The notes under the pieces are model-generated. The model worked only from the letters and a program-made list of their open reading frames with translations, did no database searches and was not told the origin of the DNA. Position numbers and translations under genes: made by a program. A stretch of DNA of 64,000 nucleotides from Cichorium intybus. Lineage: Eukaryota > Streptophyta > Magnoliopsida > Asterales > Asteraceae. Below, in pieces: positions 51,132 through 64,000 of the stretch. Positions within the stretch are counted from its first letter, which is position 1. Each line of letters opens with the position of its first letter. The stretch spans positions 84,640,750-84,704,749 of the forward strand of contig CM042015.1 of assembly GCA_023525715.1 (NCBI GenBank), given 5' to 3'.

Positions 51132-53684
51132 TGTAACACCCCAATCTCACACAATTTTTTTTACAAAGAATTCATAATACAAAACATTTAATTATAAATA
51201 TGGGGTATTACTCTTCTGTATCATTACCACAATTCAAGCAGCACATACTTTGCACAACGAAAGCTACCGTCCCACACTCAACTCTTCTAATTCCTTGTTT
51301 GATTACCTGAGTACATAGCATTTAAAAAAAAAACATACGTAAGACATACGTCTCGTGAGTAATACGGGTTTTAGACCCAAAATAATTTCTCATATAATAA
51401 TCATTCCAAATTTCCATATTATTTAATTTCCTATGAGCGCACCCATAGGTATTCCTTTTCATTTGTGAGCACATTCCTACGAGCGCACCCGTAGGTTTTA
51501 TACGAGACGCACCCGTATAACTTCTTCCTCAATAGCATGAAACAGATTCATCTACCAAGGTAAGACAACTACTTCGCGACGGGAGATACCATCCCAGTAG
51601 TGTCTTTTTGCCACCCCTACCGCAGCAGGCCGTGGTCTTTATCCGGATACTAAGCAACTCATCATCATGGGCCAATCACATTATTAGTTCATTGTATTCC
51701 TGATTCTCTTTCTGTACACGTTATAAGCATATTTTTTAATAAAATACTTTTAAAACCATAAAACCACTTTGACTCCAAAACATTTTTTGAATAAAAACTC
51801 ATTTTGCTATGTACTTCAAAAATCCACATATTACTCACCTCGAGTCGGCAATGTAGAAATCCGTGCGGCAACTCCGCAAATCCAACCAAGCTCAAAACCG
51901 AACACCTTATACTCCTATAAGGTATATTAAGTTATTATACGTCATAATAATTAAGCCCTACCTTAATTATATAGTTGTAGAATTAAAACACTTATTATAT
52001 TTATTTTCAGCTTTTAACCCCAAAACATAAAATCTGTTTATGACCCTTTTAAGCCCATCTTAAACTTAACCAATCAATGATATTTTTATACAGTCATCTA
52101 GCTCACCTCTTTAGGTTTCCAGGGATATAAGGCACATGCACTAACTATTCTTCCTCTATTATATACAATTTAACCAAGATTGGGTATCAAAATATGTCAA
52201 ATCCAGACCAGGTTACAAAGAATGCCACTTTCAACCTAGGAAGGATCATCAATAAATTCTAGAAAAAACATTGGAAAAACTAGACCCTAGGAAAAGACTA
52301 CAGGTCCTGACCTCATGTCGTTTTCATTTTCCAATAGTCCCCAGCACATTCAGCAAGTGGACTTCACAATTTAAACAATGAGCTGGACCAGCCCCAAAGA
52401 ATCAGTCCAAGCTCCCAATGGGCTACGAATTGGGTTCTGAAATTTGGTGTGGCAAAACTAGACTTCCAACCTGAACTAAGGCCACTGACCTCACCCCTAA
52501 ATGACGTTTATACAAGTTTTAGTGATTTTCCAAAGGCAGGGGACTGAATCTGACAAAAGTTGGACCAGTCAGTGGAAATAGGCAATTCCACATGACTTAA
52601 GGTCTGAATGAATTAAGACCATTTTTAGGGAACAAACTAGACTCAATGGTAAAGTCACAGGGCCTGACCTTAGGTCTTTTGCATTCGCCAATAAGAAATG
52701 ATAAGTTGACAAAGTTGACTTACTTGATCAGTCCACTCACCGGACCACACCTTAAAGAAATATTAGTCGCACACAATGGGTTACAAACTGAACTCTGAAA
52801 TTTGGTACGGACAAACTAAACTTCAGAAGTGAACTTAGGCAATTGGCTTTGCCCCCAAACGATCTTTGTACAATTAATAATGATTTTCTAAAGAAAAGGG
52901 ACCAAATCAGACAAAACTTAGGCTAATCAGTGAATATTGAAATATTCACCTAACTTAGCACACAAATTAGACCAAGAACTTCTGGATGAACAAACTACAC
53001 ACAAAGACCTTTCCAGAAATGTATGGTTCACTCCAAATGGTAAATCTTACGATTTACTATGAATTTTCTAAAATAAGTTCAATTACGAGATGAAGAAAAA
53101 GAACATATATACCTTATTAACAAGTTATGCAGCCCCAAACTCACGATCACCTGCTCAAATCTGCTTCTTCTTCTTCATCCCACATAGTCACGATCTCACA
53201 CACACCTCCCTCCCTCCCTAACTCGACCATAGCAATTAGAAAGGAGAGAAACACGAGACAAATGGGGTTCACGGTTTAGGTAGGAGACAATTATTAGAGT
53301 AGGTGATTGAGATTTCCTTTTGCTTATAATCCTCATGACTTGTACTGTGGGCTAAATTTGGATCATATAGATCATGTCGGCAGGCTCCTCTTTTGAAGAA
53401 AGTAATTTTATGCAACTATTAAGAGTTGACAACCTTGGTCCCTAAACATTGTCCAATTAATTTTAAACTTCCTAAGTAATAATTGGTTTACAAACTAAGT
53501 TTCGTTAAATGACAATTCACTATCTCAACATAAATAGAACTAAAAATGATATTATTATCATGATTTTTGTTATTATTATTATTTGTGGTAATAATCGAAT
53601 TAAATTCCTCAAATCGTTTTTAGCAAAAACGAGTTTTAAATAAACTAATAATCAATTAACGTTAATACAAATTAGGGCGTTACA
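51132..53684 (-). repeat. 3' LTR (in element orientation) of the LARD
   Basis: 2553 bp. By hand count it differs from the other LTR at about 44 sites plus one A-run indel, about 98.3% identity. Confidence 0.9.
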
Positions 53685-53697
53685 AGTCTCCCCCACT
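53685..53697 (-). other. Polypurine tract of the LARD
   Basis: The minus strand reads AGTGGGGGAGACT directly before the LTR start, the site that primes plus-strand DNA synthesis. Confidence 0.85.
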
Positions 53698-56600
53698 TAC
53701 AAGAATTTCGTCCCCGAAATTCCACTCTAAAACAATAGGTAATGACTTTACTTTGTTTATATGACAGCACATCACCAATAACCAACAGCGTACATCAGTT
53801 TGTATTTTAAAGTAATCAGTAAACGACACCACTTTATTCATCTTTATTTCAAAAGGTCTATTCAATATCCCGTTATCACCGGAGTCATGTAGCAAATTTT
53901 GAAAATAACACGACACTCAGGATAGAGAAGAGTCGCATCTACTGTAGTTGGTTTGAATTTTGGCACTAAAACGTGAGGTGTCCTTTCAGTTCCGTGTGTC
54001 CTTTCGGTTCTATCTGGAAGATGCTATATATACAGGTATGTAGTATCATTCATATTTACATTCATTTTCAGCCTCATCCTCTCCTATCGCTAGTTTATTC
54101 GTAAACGAATTCATATTTAAAGCTGAGTCATGGAAAACAAATCTTCAATCAGATCTTTGCGCGTCGCCACAACAATTAGTCCACATCCTAGAATCATCTG
54201 GGTTATTCTAACTTGCTTCTTTCGATCCGACTAGCAACCACAATAGCTAAACACTGGCGCGTAAGCTACTACCTCACTGCACTAGTTAGTCAAGACATTC
54301 AACCCATAAGGTAGCACATAGCAAGGCACTTTTTTTTTTCCCTCCTAATAGGCGGAAGGGAGGGGGTTATGTTGAGGTTACAGTCCTTCTGTGACCCAAA
54401 TGAATAGCCTAACGAGGAAGATACCTCCCCTAATACCCCTATAATCTCAATTCATGCTCACAACATGTCACTACACGTCAGAACACACTATTGTCGTTTA
54501 AGCAACCTCTTTCCCCTTCAAATGAACAATTCTTCCCCACTTGGGTTTAAACTCGATCCTACCTGATCCTTTCAGCGACATGCCACCTACTCATGCAACA
54601 ATGCTCCATGCTCTTTTACTTTCAATCACATTGTCTGTCTTCATTCTAGCAATTTTTAGCTGCGCCAAAAGCTAAATTTCAATTCTCGTAGTTGCACTCG
54701 CCGACTTGACCGACTCCCCCACTTTGATTGAACATAACACTTGCCTCGAAGCCTCAACACCTCTTAAGTAAGCACACTTTACTACCTCCTCCCACTTCTT
54801 CAACTTCTTTGGAGGATGAAAAGTAAACCTAGCTTACCAACCCAACAAATCACATCGAAGCTAAACACCATCTCATCACGCGTGTTTTGACGATGTAAAG
54901 ACATTTACATCAACCATCGTATACTGCTTATCTTCCGCTAGCCACTTTAACCGTCCCCGACATCTCCTTGATCGTGAGCTGTAAAGCTCAACCACATGCC
55001 CTCTCTGTCCCTGCCCTAACCGCTCTTGCAGCACATGACCACTCCATCACTTGCGTCATCTCTGTGGATTTCTGTGTCATCCCAGACAAGCTCTCTGTCG
55101 TCTGCTACAAAGTCAAAAACTCGTGGGAACTCCGCTCCATCCCTACTTGAGGCACATACTACCTCTAGAACCGTGTTACAAAATCCTCCCAGGTCAAAAC
55201 CCCGACATGTTCCGCTGACATAGATGTGGTCCCCACTTTCTTTGATCAACTTTTAGCAACCAACTTCTCATATCCATTGTCAGATACTATTTAGCTAATG
55301 TGTCCCCATATTCTTTCTTATTTGCTAAGAAGAAATATAGCTAACATATTTTAACTATCATTTACTTCTCAAACAAGGTTAAATTACTACTTAAGTTTTA
55401 TCTATTACCATTCGTTACTCTTTACTTGTTATGGCTAATACCAAATATAACTTTTACCTTTCTTATTACCCCAACTGCATCATAATAACGTTTCAATAAA
55501 GACTTGCATTTTTAACTCAACAATTACTTGTTTTATCTCATTACACTTGTTAAGCATACACTACTTTTATAATCATATAGATTACCACTACTTTTCATGG
55601 ACATTCAATCTCTACGTCTCATACATTTTACTTATAGACATTTTTGGGTTTGAAGCCCAAAATTTCTTTCATTGTATCTTTTACCATTTCTCTCTATGTG
55701 TCATAAGGCTATATGCCCAACACATTACATTATTCTTTCATGTAAACTTCATTTCATCACACCCTTTACTTTTACATTTCTTAAGGCGGTATACATTATA
55801 CATTTCTTTACAACATTATATATTTCATATTTCATATAAGACTTACTTCTTATGTATCTTTAGGTGATACACAACTGTCATTTATTTTCTCATTATCTTT
55901 CATTCTTTCGTATTTCGAGGCGATATGCCAAATACATTATCTCACTCTTTTACTTCACACTTTATAGTATTCTAATTAGAATACCTATTTCATAACTACC
56001 TTTATACTTTTATACATGATGTAAGTCCCAAAACTTACCCATTCTTTTATATTTATAAGCACGTATAAACACATATATACACATTCTTTTACATTTCATA
56101 ATTACTAGCCATGTACCGACCATTTCTCACAATCATTGGGCATCTTTACCCGTTAGATTCATTTACATTCGGAAGTAGTAACTTCCTATCTGTTTATTAT
56201 AATTCTTATTTTTTCATTTTTTTTTCTCATATTTGATTCTTTGCCTAGTACTTACTTAGGCATTCTCTCTTATTCCTTACGTCATATTGATTATAGTCTT
56301 TAGTAATCATTGCTACATTCTTTCGGTTACCCTTTTATCATTTACATTTCTTCTTATATTGATTTTATATGACCACTAAATCTGATTCCAATGACCATTT
56401 TTTTTCTCATCCCCAGTTTCTTTAATAACTTTCTTTATATTCCTCTCATCATCCTCATCGCTTGTCTTATCTTTAATTTCTCGCCTAACACTTGATTATG
56501 CATTAAATCTCCATTTCCCAATTCATTTTCTTTTTAATCACTTTGTGATAATGCGATATACTTATAGCCTTTAACATTTTTTTTCCATTTTTCATTTCCT

Positions 56601-57736
56601 TCCGATTCAGGTAACTTAATTTGTTATGTTACCCATTATAGTATTATGCTTGTAACTTAGTTATTTGCTCCAACCATTGGATATCTTTACTTGTCATATT
56701 ACTTTTAGGGTTGGAAGTCACGACTTCCCATTTCTTACACTTTCATTTATGTCCTTGTTTCCTTATCTAATACTTGATTAAGTATTTTGCTTTCATTTTA
56801 TATTAACATATTTAATCACAACTTTTTGGGGTACATTCTTTAATCCCCTGGTTGTCCATGGGAGACACATCATACTACTTCTCAATATTTATTCTTTACC
56901 CCTTTTTATACCTCTTTTGGGTTTGTCTAAAATTACAAACCCATCTCATTACCTTTTACTTTTCCCCGGTTAAGTATTTTCATTCTTCTTTATTATATGA
57001 GTTTTTTTCATATATATATATGTATTCATATTCTTTTCCAATCTTTCCTTCTTTGGTCACTGTAGTGACATTACATCTATTTTCATTCCAAAATCATACT
57101 TCGTTCCGTTAGACAACGGAACTTTTCAGCTATATATTTTCTTTTCATTTCTCTTTTACTATTCTCTCAAGTTTCAATTACATATACTTTATGTTATTTC
57201 TCACATTATACGGTGGTTATCACAACCACATATTTGAACTTTTCTCTTCTTACCCTTCACATACTTGTTATCTTAGTTTCAATTCTCTTCATTCATACTT
57301 TATAATACTTCACATATAGAGTATGGGTTTTCCCCACTTCATACCTCATACTTATTATTTCATCTTTAATATTATTTTATTTTCTTTTTTTCAATTATAC
57401 TTTAATATTTTCAGGCATACTGGGTTTATTACACAGGTACTCCGGACCTATGCCCCTCACACCTCCTCTACTCATCCCTTACAGATTCACATGATTCCAG
57501 TGTGGTTCCACCAAACTCAAATATATATCCTGTGATTATGATAGTACAGGCCCATATTATTATAACCACCTATACATATTTGCTTCCAGCTTTACCACCA
57601 GGACTCATGTTTCACTGTTTCAGGTTTACCCCCGCTTTTACTTACTTACGACCTCATATTTAAGTATGTACCTTACTTAACTCCTACACAGTTTAAGTCT
57701 AGGTTCAAGTATTGACACCTAGTTCGCTTAAACTAT
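53698..57736 (-). other. Non-coding interior of the LARD
   Basis: No retroviral-type domains. 55250-57700 is strongly pyrimidine-rich and G-poor on the plus strand. A minus-strand open frame at 55016-55249 is acidic and open for 77 codons, but its sequence matches nothing I know. The minus frame at 53680-53916 keeps only the tail of a pol-like protein. Confidence 0.6.
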
Positions 57737-57749
57737 GGCTCTGATACCA
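57737..57749 (-). other. Primer binding site of the LARD
   Basis: The minus strand reads TGGTATCAGAGCC three bases inside the LTR end, complementary to the 3' end of initiator tRNA-Met as in most plant LTR elements. Confidence 0.88.
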
Positions 57750-57752
57750 AAT

Positions 57753-60304
57753 TGTAACACCCCAATCTCACACAATTTTTTTTACAAAGAATTCATAATA
57801 CAAAACATTTAATTATAAATATGGAGTATTACTCTTCTGTATCATTACTACAATTCAAGCAGCACATACTTTGCACAACAAAAGCTACCGTCCCACACTC
57901 AACTCTTCTAATTCCTTGTTTGATTACCTGAGTACATAGCATTTAAAAAAAAACATACGTAAGACATATGTCTCGTGAGTAATACGGGTTTTAGACCCAA
58001 AATAATTTCTCATATAATAATCATTCCAAATTTCCATATTATTTAATTTCCTATGAGCGCACCCATAGGTATTCCTTTTCATTTGTGAGCACATTCCTAC
58101 GAGCGCACCCGTAGGTTTTATACGAGACGCACCCGTATAACTTCTTCCTCAATAGCATGAAACGGATTCATCTACCAAGGTAAGACAACTACTTCGCGAC
58201 GGGAGGTACCATCCCAGTAGTGTCTTTTTGCCACTCCTACCACAGCAGGCCGTGGTCTTTATCCGGATACTAAGCAACTCATCATCATGGGCCAATCACA
58301 TTATTAGTTCATTGTATTCCTGATTCTCTTTCTATACACGTTATAAGCATATTTTTTCATAAAATACTTTTAAAACCATAAAACCACTTTGACTCCACAA
58401 CATTTTTTGAATAAAAACTCATTTTGCTATGTACTTCAAAAATCCACATATTACTCACCTCGAGTCGGCAATGTAGAAATCCGTGCGGCAACTCCGCAAA
58501 TCCAACCAAGCTCAAAACCGAACACCTTATACTCCTATAAGGAATATTAAGTTATTATACGTCATAATAATTAAGCCCTACCTTAATTATATAGTTGTAG
58601 AATTAAAACACTTATTATATTTATTTTCAGCTTTTAACCCCAAAACATAAGATCTGTTTATGACCCTTTTAAGCCCATCCTAAACTTAACCAATCAATGA
58701 TATTTTTATACAGTCATCTAGCTCACCTCTTTAGGTTTCCAGGGATATAACGCACATGCACTAACTATTTTTCCTCTATTATATACAATTTAACCAAGAT
58801 TGGGTATCAAAATATGTCAAATCCAGACCAGGTTACAAAGAATGCCACTTTCAACCTAGGAAGGATCATCAATAGATTCTGGAAAAAACATTGGACAAAC
58901 TAGACCCTAGGACAAGACCACAAGTCCTGACATCATGTCGTTTTCATTTTCCAATAGTCCCCAGCACATTCAGCAAGTGGACTTCACAATTTAAACAATG
59001 AGCTGGACCAGCCCCAAAGAATTAGTCCAAGCTCCCAACGGGCTACGAATTGGGTTCTGAAATTTGGTGTGGCAAAACTAGACTTCCAACCTGAACTAAG
59101 GCCACTGACCTCACCCCTAAATGACTTTTATACAAGTTTTAGTGATTTTCCAAAGGCAGGGGACTGAATCTGACAAAAGTTGGACCAGTTAGTGGAAATA
59201 GGCAATTCCACATGACTTAAGGTCTGAATGAATTAAGACCATTTTTAGGGAACAAACTAGACTCAATGGTAAAGTCACAGGGCCTAACCTCAGGTCTTTT
59301 GCATTAGCCAATAAGAAATGATAAATTGACAAAGTTGACTTACTTGATCAGTCCACTCACCGGACCACACCTTAAAGAAATATTAGTCGCACACAATGGG
59401 TTACAAACTGAACTCTGAAATTTGGTACGGACAAACTAAACTTCAGAAGTGAACTAAGGCAATTGGCCTTGCCCCCAAACGATCTTTTTACAATTAATAA
59501 TGATTTTCTAAAGAAAAGGGACCAAATCAGACAAAACTTAGACTAATCAGTGAATATTGAAATATTCACCTAACTTAGCACACAAATTAGACCAAGAACT
59601 TCTGGATGAACAAACTACACACAAAGACCTTTCCAGAAATGTATGGTTCACTCCAAATGGTAAATCTTACGATTTACTATGAATTTTCTAAAATAAGTTC
59701 AATTACGAGATGAAGAAAAAGAACATATATACCTTATTAACAAGTTATGCAGCCCCAAACTCACGATCACCCGCTCAAATCTGCTTCTTCTTCTTCATCC
59801 CACATAGTCACGATCTCACACACACCTCCCTCCCTCCCCAACTCGACCATAGCAATTAGAAAGGAGAGAAACACGAGACAGATGGGGTTCGCGGTTTAGG
59901 TAGGAGACAATTATTAGAGTAGGTGATTGAGATTTCCTTTTGCTTATAATCCTCATGACTTGTACTGTGGGCTAAATTTGGATCATATAGATCATGTCGG
60001 TAGGCTCCTCTTTTGAAGAAAGTAATTTTATGCAACTATTAAGAGTTGACAACATTGGTCCCTAAACATTGTCCAATTAATTTTAAACTTCCTAAGTAAT
60101 AATTGGTTTACAAACTAAGTTTCGTTAAATGACAATTCACTATCTCAACATAAATAGAACTTAAAATGATATTATTATCATGATTATTGTTATTATTATT
60201 ATTTGTGGTAATAATCGAATTAAATTCCTCAAATCGTTTTTAGCGAAAACGAGTTTTAAATAAACTAATAATCAATTAACGTTAATACAAATTAGGGCGT
60301 TACA
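57753..60304 (-). repeat. 5' LTR (in element orientation) of the LARD
   Basis: 2552 bp, partner of 51132-53684. Adjacent to the primer binding site. Confidence 0.9.
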
Positions 60305-60309
60305 GTTTA

Positions 60310-61916
<1,607 letters not shown>

Positions 61917-62289
61917 CAGTGAAGTAATATCATTGAGTAATCGTGTTATAGAAATAGAGATTATATCTGGAAATAATATTGGAAATCGTACGTTTATTCC
62001 AAAAATGTCTTTAATGCCTTCAGATAGAAGAATTTCTTTCAAATTTCAAAGAAAACAATTTTCATTGACTGTATGTTTTGTAATGACAATAAATAAAAGT
62101 AAACGACAATCGCTATCAAAGGTGGGTTTGTTTCTGAGACAACCAGTCTTCACACATGACCAGTTGTATGTTACATTGTCGAGAGTTAAAACTAAAGATA
62201 GATTAAAAATCTTAATTTTAGACGACGGTAAACTTAGCAATAGAACAACAAATGTTGTATTCAAAGAAGTGTTTCAAAATTTTTAATTT
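61917..62289 (+). pseudogene. Helitron RepHel helicase, C-terminal fragment
   Basis: The frame reads SLSNRVIEIEIISGNNIGNR, then TFIPKMSLMPSDRRISFKFQ, then RKQFSLTVCFVMTINKSKRQ. It ends with FTHDQLYVTLSRVKTKDRLK and TTNVVFKEVF. This is the C-terminal part of the PIF1-like helicase that autonomous Helitrons encode (order IPRM, PFxFxRRQFP, AMTINKSQGQS, TH-QLYVALSRV). The upstream part is missing where the CTAG-ended repeat abuts. The motif-VI region has KSKRQS instead of KSQGQS, so even a complete protein would probably be inactive. Frame otherwise open to the TAA at 62284-62286. Confidence 0.88.
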
Positions 62290-62436
62290 GTTATAATTGT
62301 TTACAGTTTATCAACAACTATGTTGTAGTGTTTAATTTAATAATGTATATATCAAAAAATTTCTATATACATTGTCGAGAATTTGTTATGCATAATTATT
62401 AGTGTTTAGGTTTTTTTAACAATTATTTTGTATCAT

Positions 62437-62588
<152 letters not shown>

Positions 62589-62639
62589 ACACACACACGC
62601 ACACACATATACACACAAACACGTTACTTTATTATGTAG

Positions 62640-64000
62640 ACAATGTATATATACACTACCAACAACCCATCACAGGTTTTTGTTTATTTTGTTTCGAGTT
62701 CGAAAAACTAAACTTTCTAACTACTAAGTGATGATTAAAATTTAAAGTCTTAAGTAGATTAACCGTAAAACTTTTCAAATTCTTATTAGTTTGTGTTTTT
62801 GGTATATACCATTACCAACATATTTCAACCAAACTTGTTGGTAGCCAAATAATTTGGTACCAAATATACTTGGTACGGTACTGATAGCTAAATTTCTCTA
62901 CCAAGTATAGTTGGTATGGTATACGGTTTGTCAAAAAAATGCTCGGTACCGTACCCATTTCACCCCTAGTAGAATCAATATACAGAAGGTTTCCACAAGT
63001 TATTGCAAACCTTTATACATTTGTTTGAATAAAAAGGAGGTGATGTTTATCGGTTCTTAAAAGAATCAGTATGATCAGAACCGCAACCGGACACAATCGG
63101 TTGCAAATTTTAGGAACTTAATTGAAATCAGTTACAACGCTTCTAGCTCTGAAACCAGTTGTTCTGAAATAGTTTCAGTTCCAAATACCGGTCAGTCTTG
63201 ATACTCACCCCTATTCTAAATCTTAAGATATTGTTTTGTATGAGCTACAAACTGCATGTATCTTGAGCGGGTCACGAAGATAGAATTTGATTTGTTTTTT
63301 TGCTTAAATAAGTGAATTCGGAGGTTACCAGGATTTTAAGAAGTCGATCTTCAAATTGTATTGAGAATGACATTATAAGGATGGTCGTAGTGGGATCCAT
63401 TAGGTGAGATTAGTTTTACTCGTTCATTTATCATTTTCTTATATAAATTACATTGAAATGAGAATGTGATATGAAATGAGTATATTGATACCAAGCTCAT
63501 CCCTACAGTTGGTAGGATTGGACAATACAGATTTGGAAATTTGGCGGCACATTGTATAGTGAAAAAGACATGAATGTACTGTAAAGGATGCGTATATACT
63601 GAGGTATGAAGATTGTAAGTTAAGTTGATATGTTTCATTCAGATTTGGATAAATCATAAGCGTTTGTACCACATTATATTGAACGAACTTGTTATGCTAA
63701 AATATTACAATAATATACAAAAATACCCGAATTTTGTTAACTTAACATTAATAGTCTTTCTTCTCGAAATAACATTTTGTCAAACAATTAAAATACATAT
63801 ACCCTTCTTATCTTATCCAACCGCTTGAAGAACAAAAAAACAAAAGGTTTTCCAAGAAAATGAGGAAGAAGATTTATTCGTCCGATATTTTCATTTTTAT
63901 TTCAAGGTAAATCGGAAGCTGACAATAAAAGAGGAAGATTAATGTTGCCTAAAACTCTGAATTATTGGTTATCCCGTACACTTATATTTATTATTATTTA
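62640..64000. other. AT-rich right flank with hAT-end scraps
   Basis: 62790-62969 has TTGGTAC/GGTACGGTA repeats ending TTTCACCCCTA, and 63050-63214 has ACCGGxxxAACCGG-type repeats ending GATACTCACCCCTA. Both look like right ends of small hAT elements; left ends not clear. 63220-64000 shows no gene or element that I recognise. Confidence 0.4.

Larger units (their letters stand above)
51132..60304 (-). mobile_element. LTR retrotransposon without gag-pol (LARD-like), 9.2 kb
   Basis: Two direct LTRs (51132-53684 and 57753-60304) start TGTAAC and end GTTACA. A perfect 5-bp duplication GTTTA flanks the element (51127-51131, 60305-60309). The primer site and polypurine tract show that it reads on the minus strand. 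The 4.07 kb interior has no recognisable gag, protease, RT or integrase; only the last codons near 53685-53750 resemble the usual gypsy polyprotein tail (WNFGDEILVSGGDL). Long LTRs with a non-coding interior define a large retrotransposon derivative that needs enzymes from a partner. LTR start GTAACACCCC and tail suggest a chromovirus (Tekay-like) origin. Confidence 0.9.

Noticed and set aside
55016..55249. gag-like gene in the LARD interior
   Set aside because: No zinc knuckle or gag motif visible; left as an unassigned open frame.

Overview
The window is nuclear DNA of a flowering plant (a eudicot; the species cannot be named from sequence alone). It is AT-rich, full of long (TA)n arrays, transposons nested in transposons and intron-bearing gene fragments, and it carries a plant mitochondrial insert with nad1, rpl5 and group II intron sequence. 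There is only one intact-looking cellular gene: a plant aromatic-L-amino-acid decarboxylase (AADC, tyrosine/tryptophan decarboxylase family) of 510 codons at 38057-39589. A broken sister copy lies 9.1 kb upstream at 28917-30441.

Left part (1-12900): a 7.1 kb hAT element (366-7476) has a perfect 8-bp target-site duplication. It contains a decayed BED/DUF659/hATC transposase (minus strand), a mitochondrial insert of about 2.7 kb (about 3465-6140) and a solo LTR with a perfect 5-bp duplication. It is followed by a decayed Ty3/gypsy integrase end with an LTR, and by a second LTR-like stretch.

Middle part (12905-28440): a second hAT-type element (12913-20962, perfect 8-bp duplication) has been expanded by a (TA)n array, a 591-bp hAT element and a 6.7 kb Helitron. 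The Helitron carries exons of a Tm-1-like/UPF0261 gene and a MON1/SAND-like gene, a higher-order repeat and a 281-bp Mutator-type element. A second Helitron of the same family (21433-24798) also sits between (TA)n arrays. Smaller foldback, CACTA and hAT elements follow.

AADC locus (28441-42325): a tandem duplication of a roughly 4.75 kb unit holding AADC plus a CACTA element that had inserted before the duplication. Between the two units lies a Helitron-end-like repeat interrupted by a 3.39 kb Pack-MULE (perfect 9-bp duplication). The Pack-MULE holds fragments of three unrelated genes: a poly(A)-binding protein RRM, a PILS-type auxin carrier and a SULTR3-type sulfate transporter. A gypsy-like solo LTR splits it.

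Right part (42326-64000): giant compound (TA)n arrays, a 2.2 kb inverted-repeat element, a third Helitron-like 5' end, a 470-bp CACTA element, and a 9.2 kb LTR retrotransposon (51132-60304, minus strand) with complete LTRs, primer site and polypurine tract but no recognisable gag-pol apart from a short tail. Last comes a Helitron helicase C-terminal fragment interrupted by a CTAG-ended repeat.

The genes do not form a pathway. The recurring theme is (TA)n arrays that abut transposon ends, and elements that carry host-gene exons close to a specialised-metabolism gene that duplicated recently. All family assignments are from reading, without database searches.
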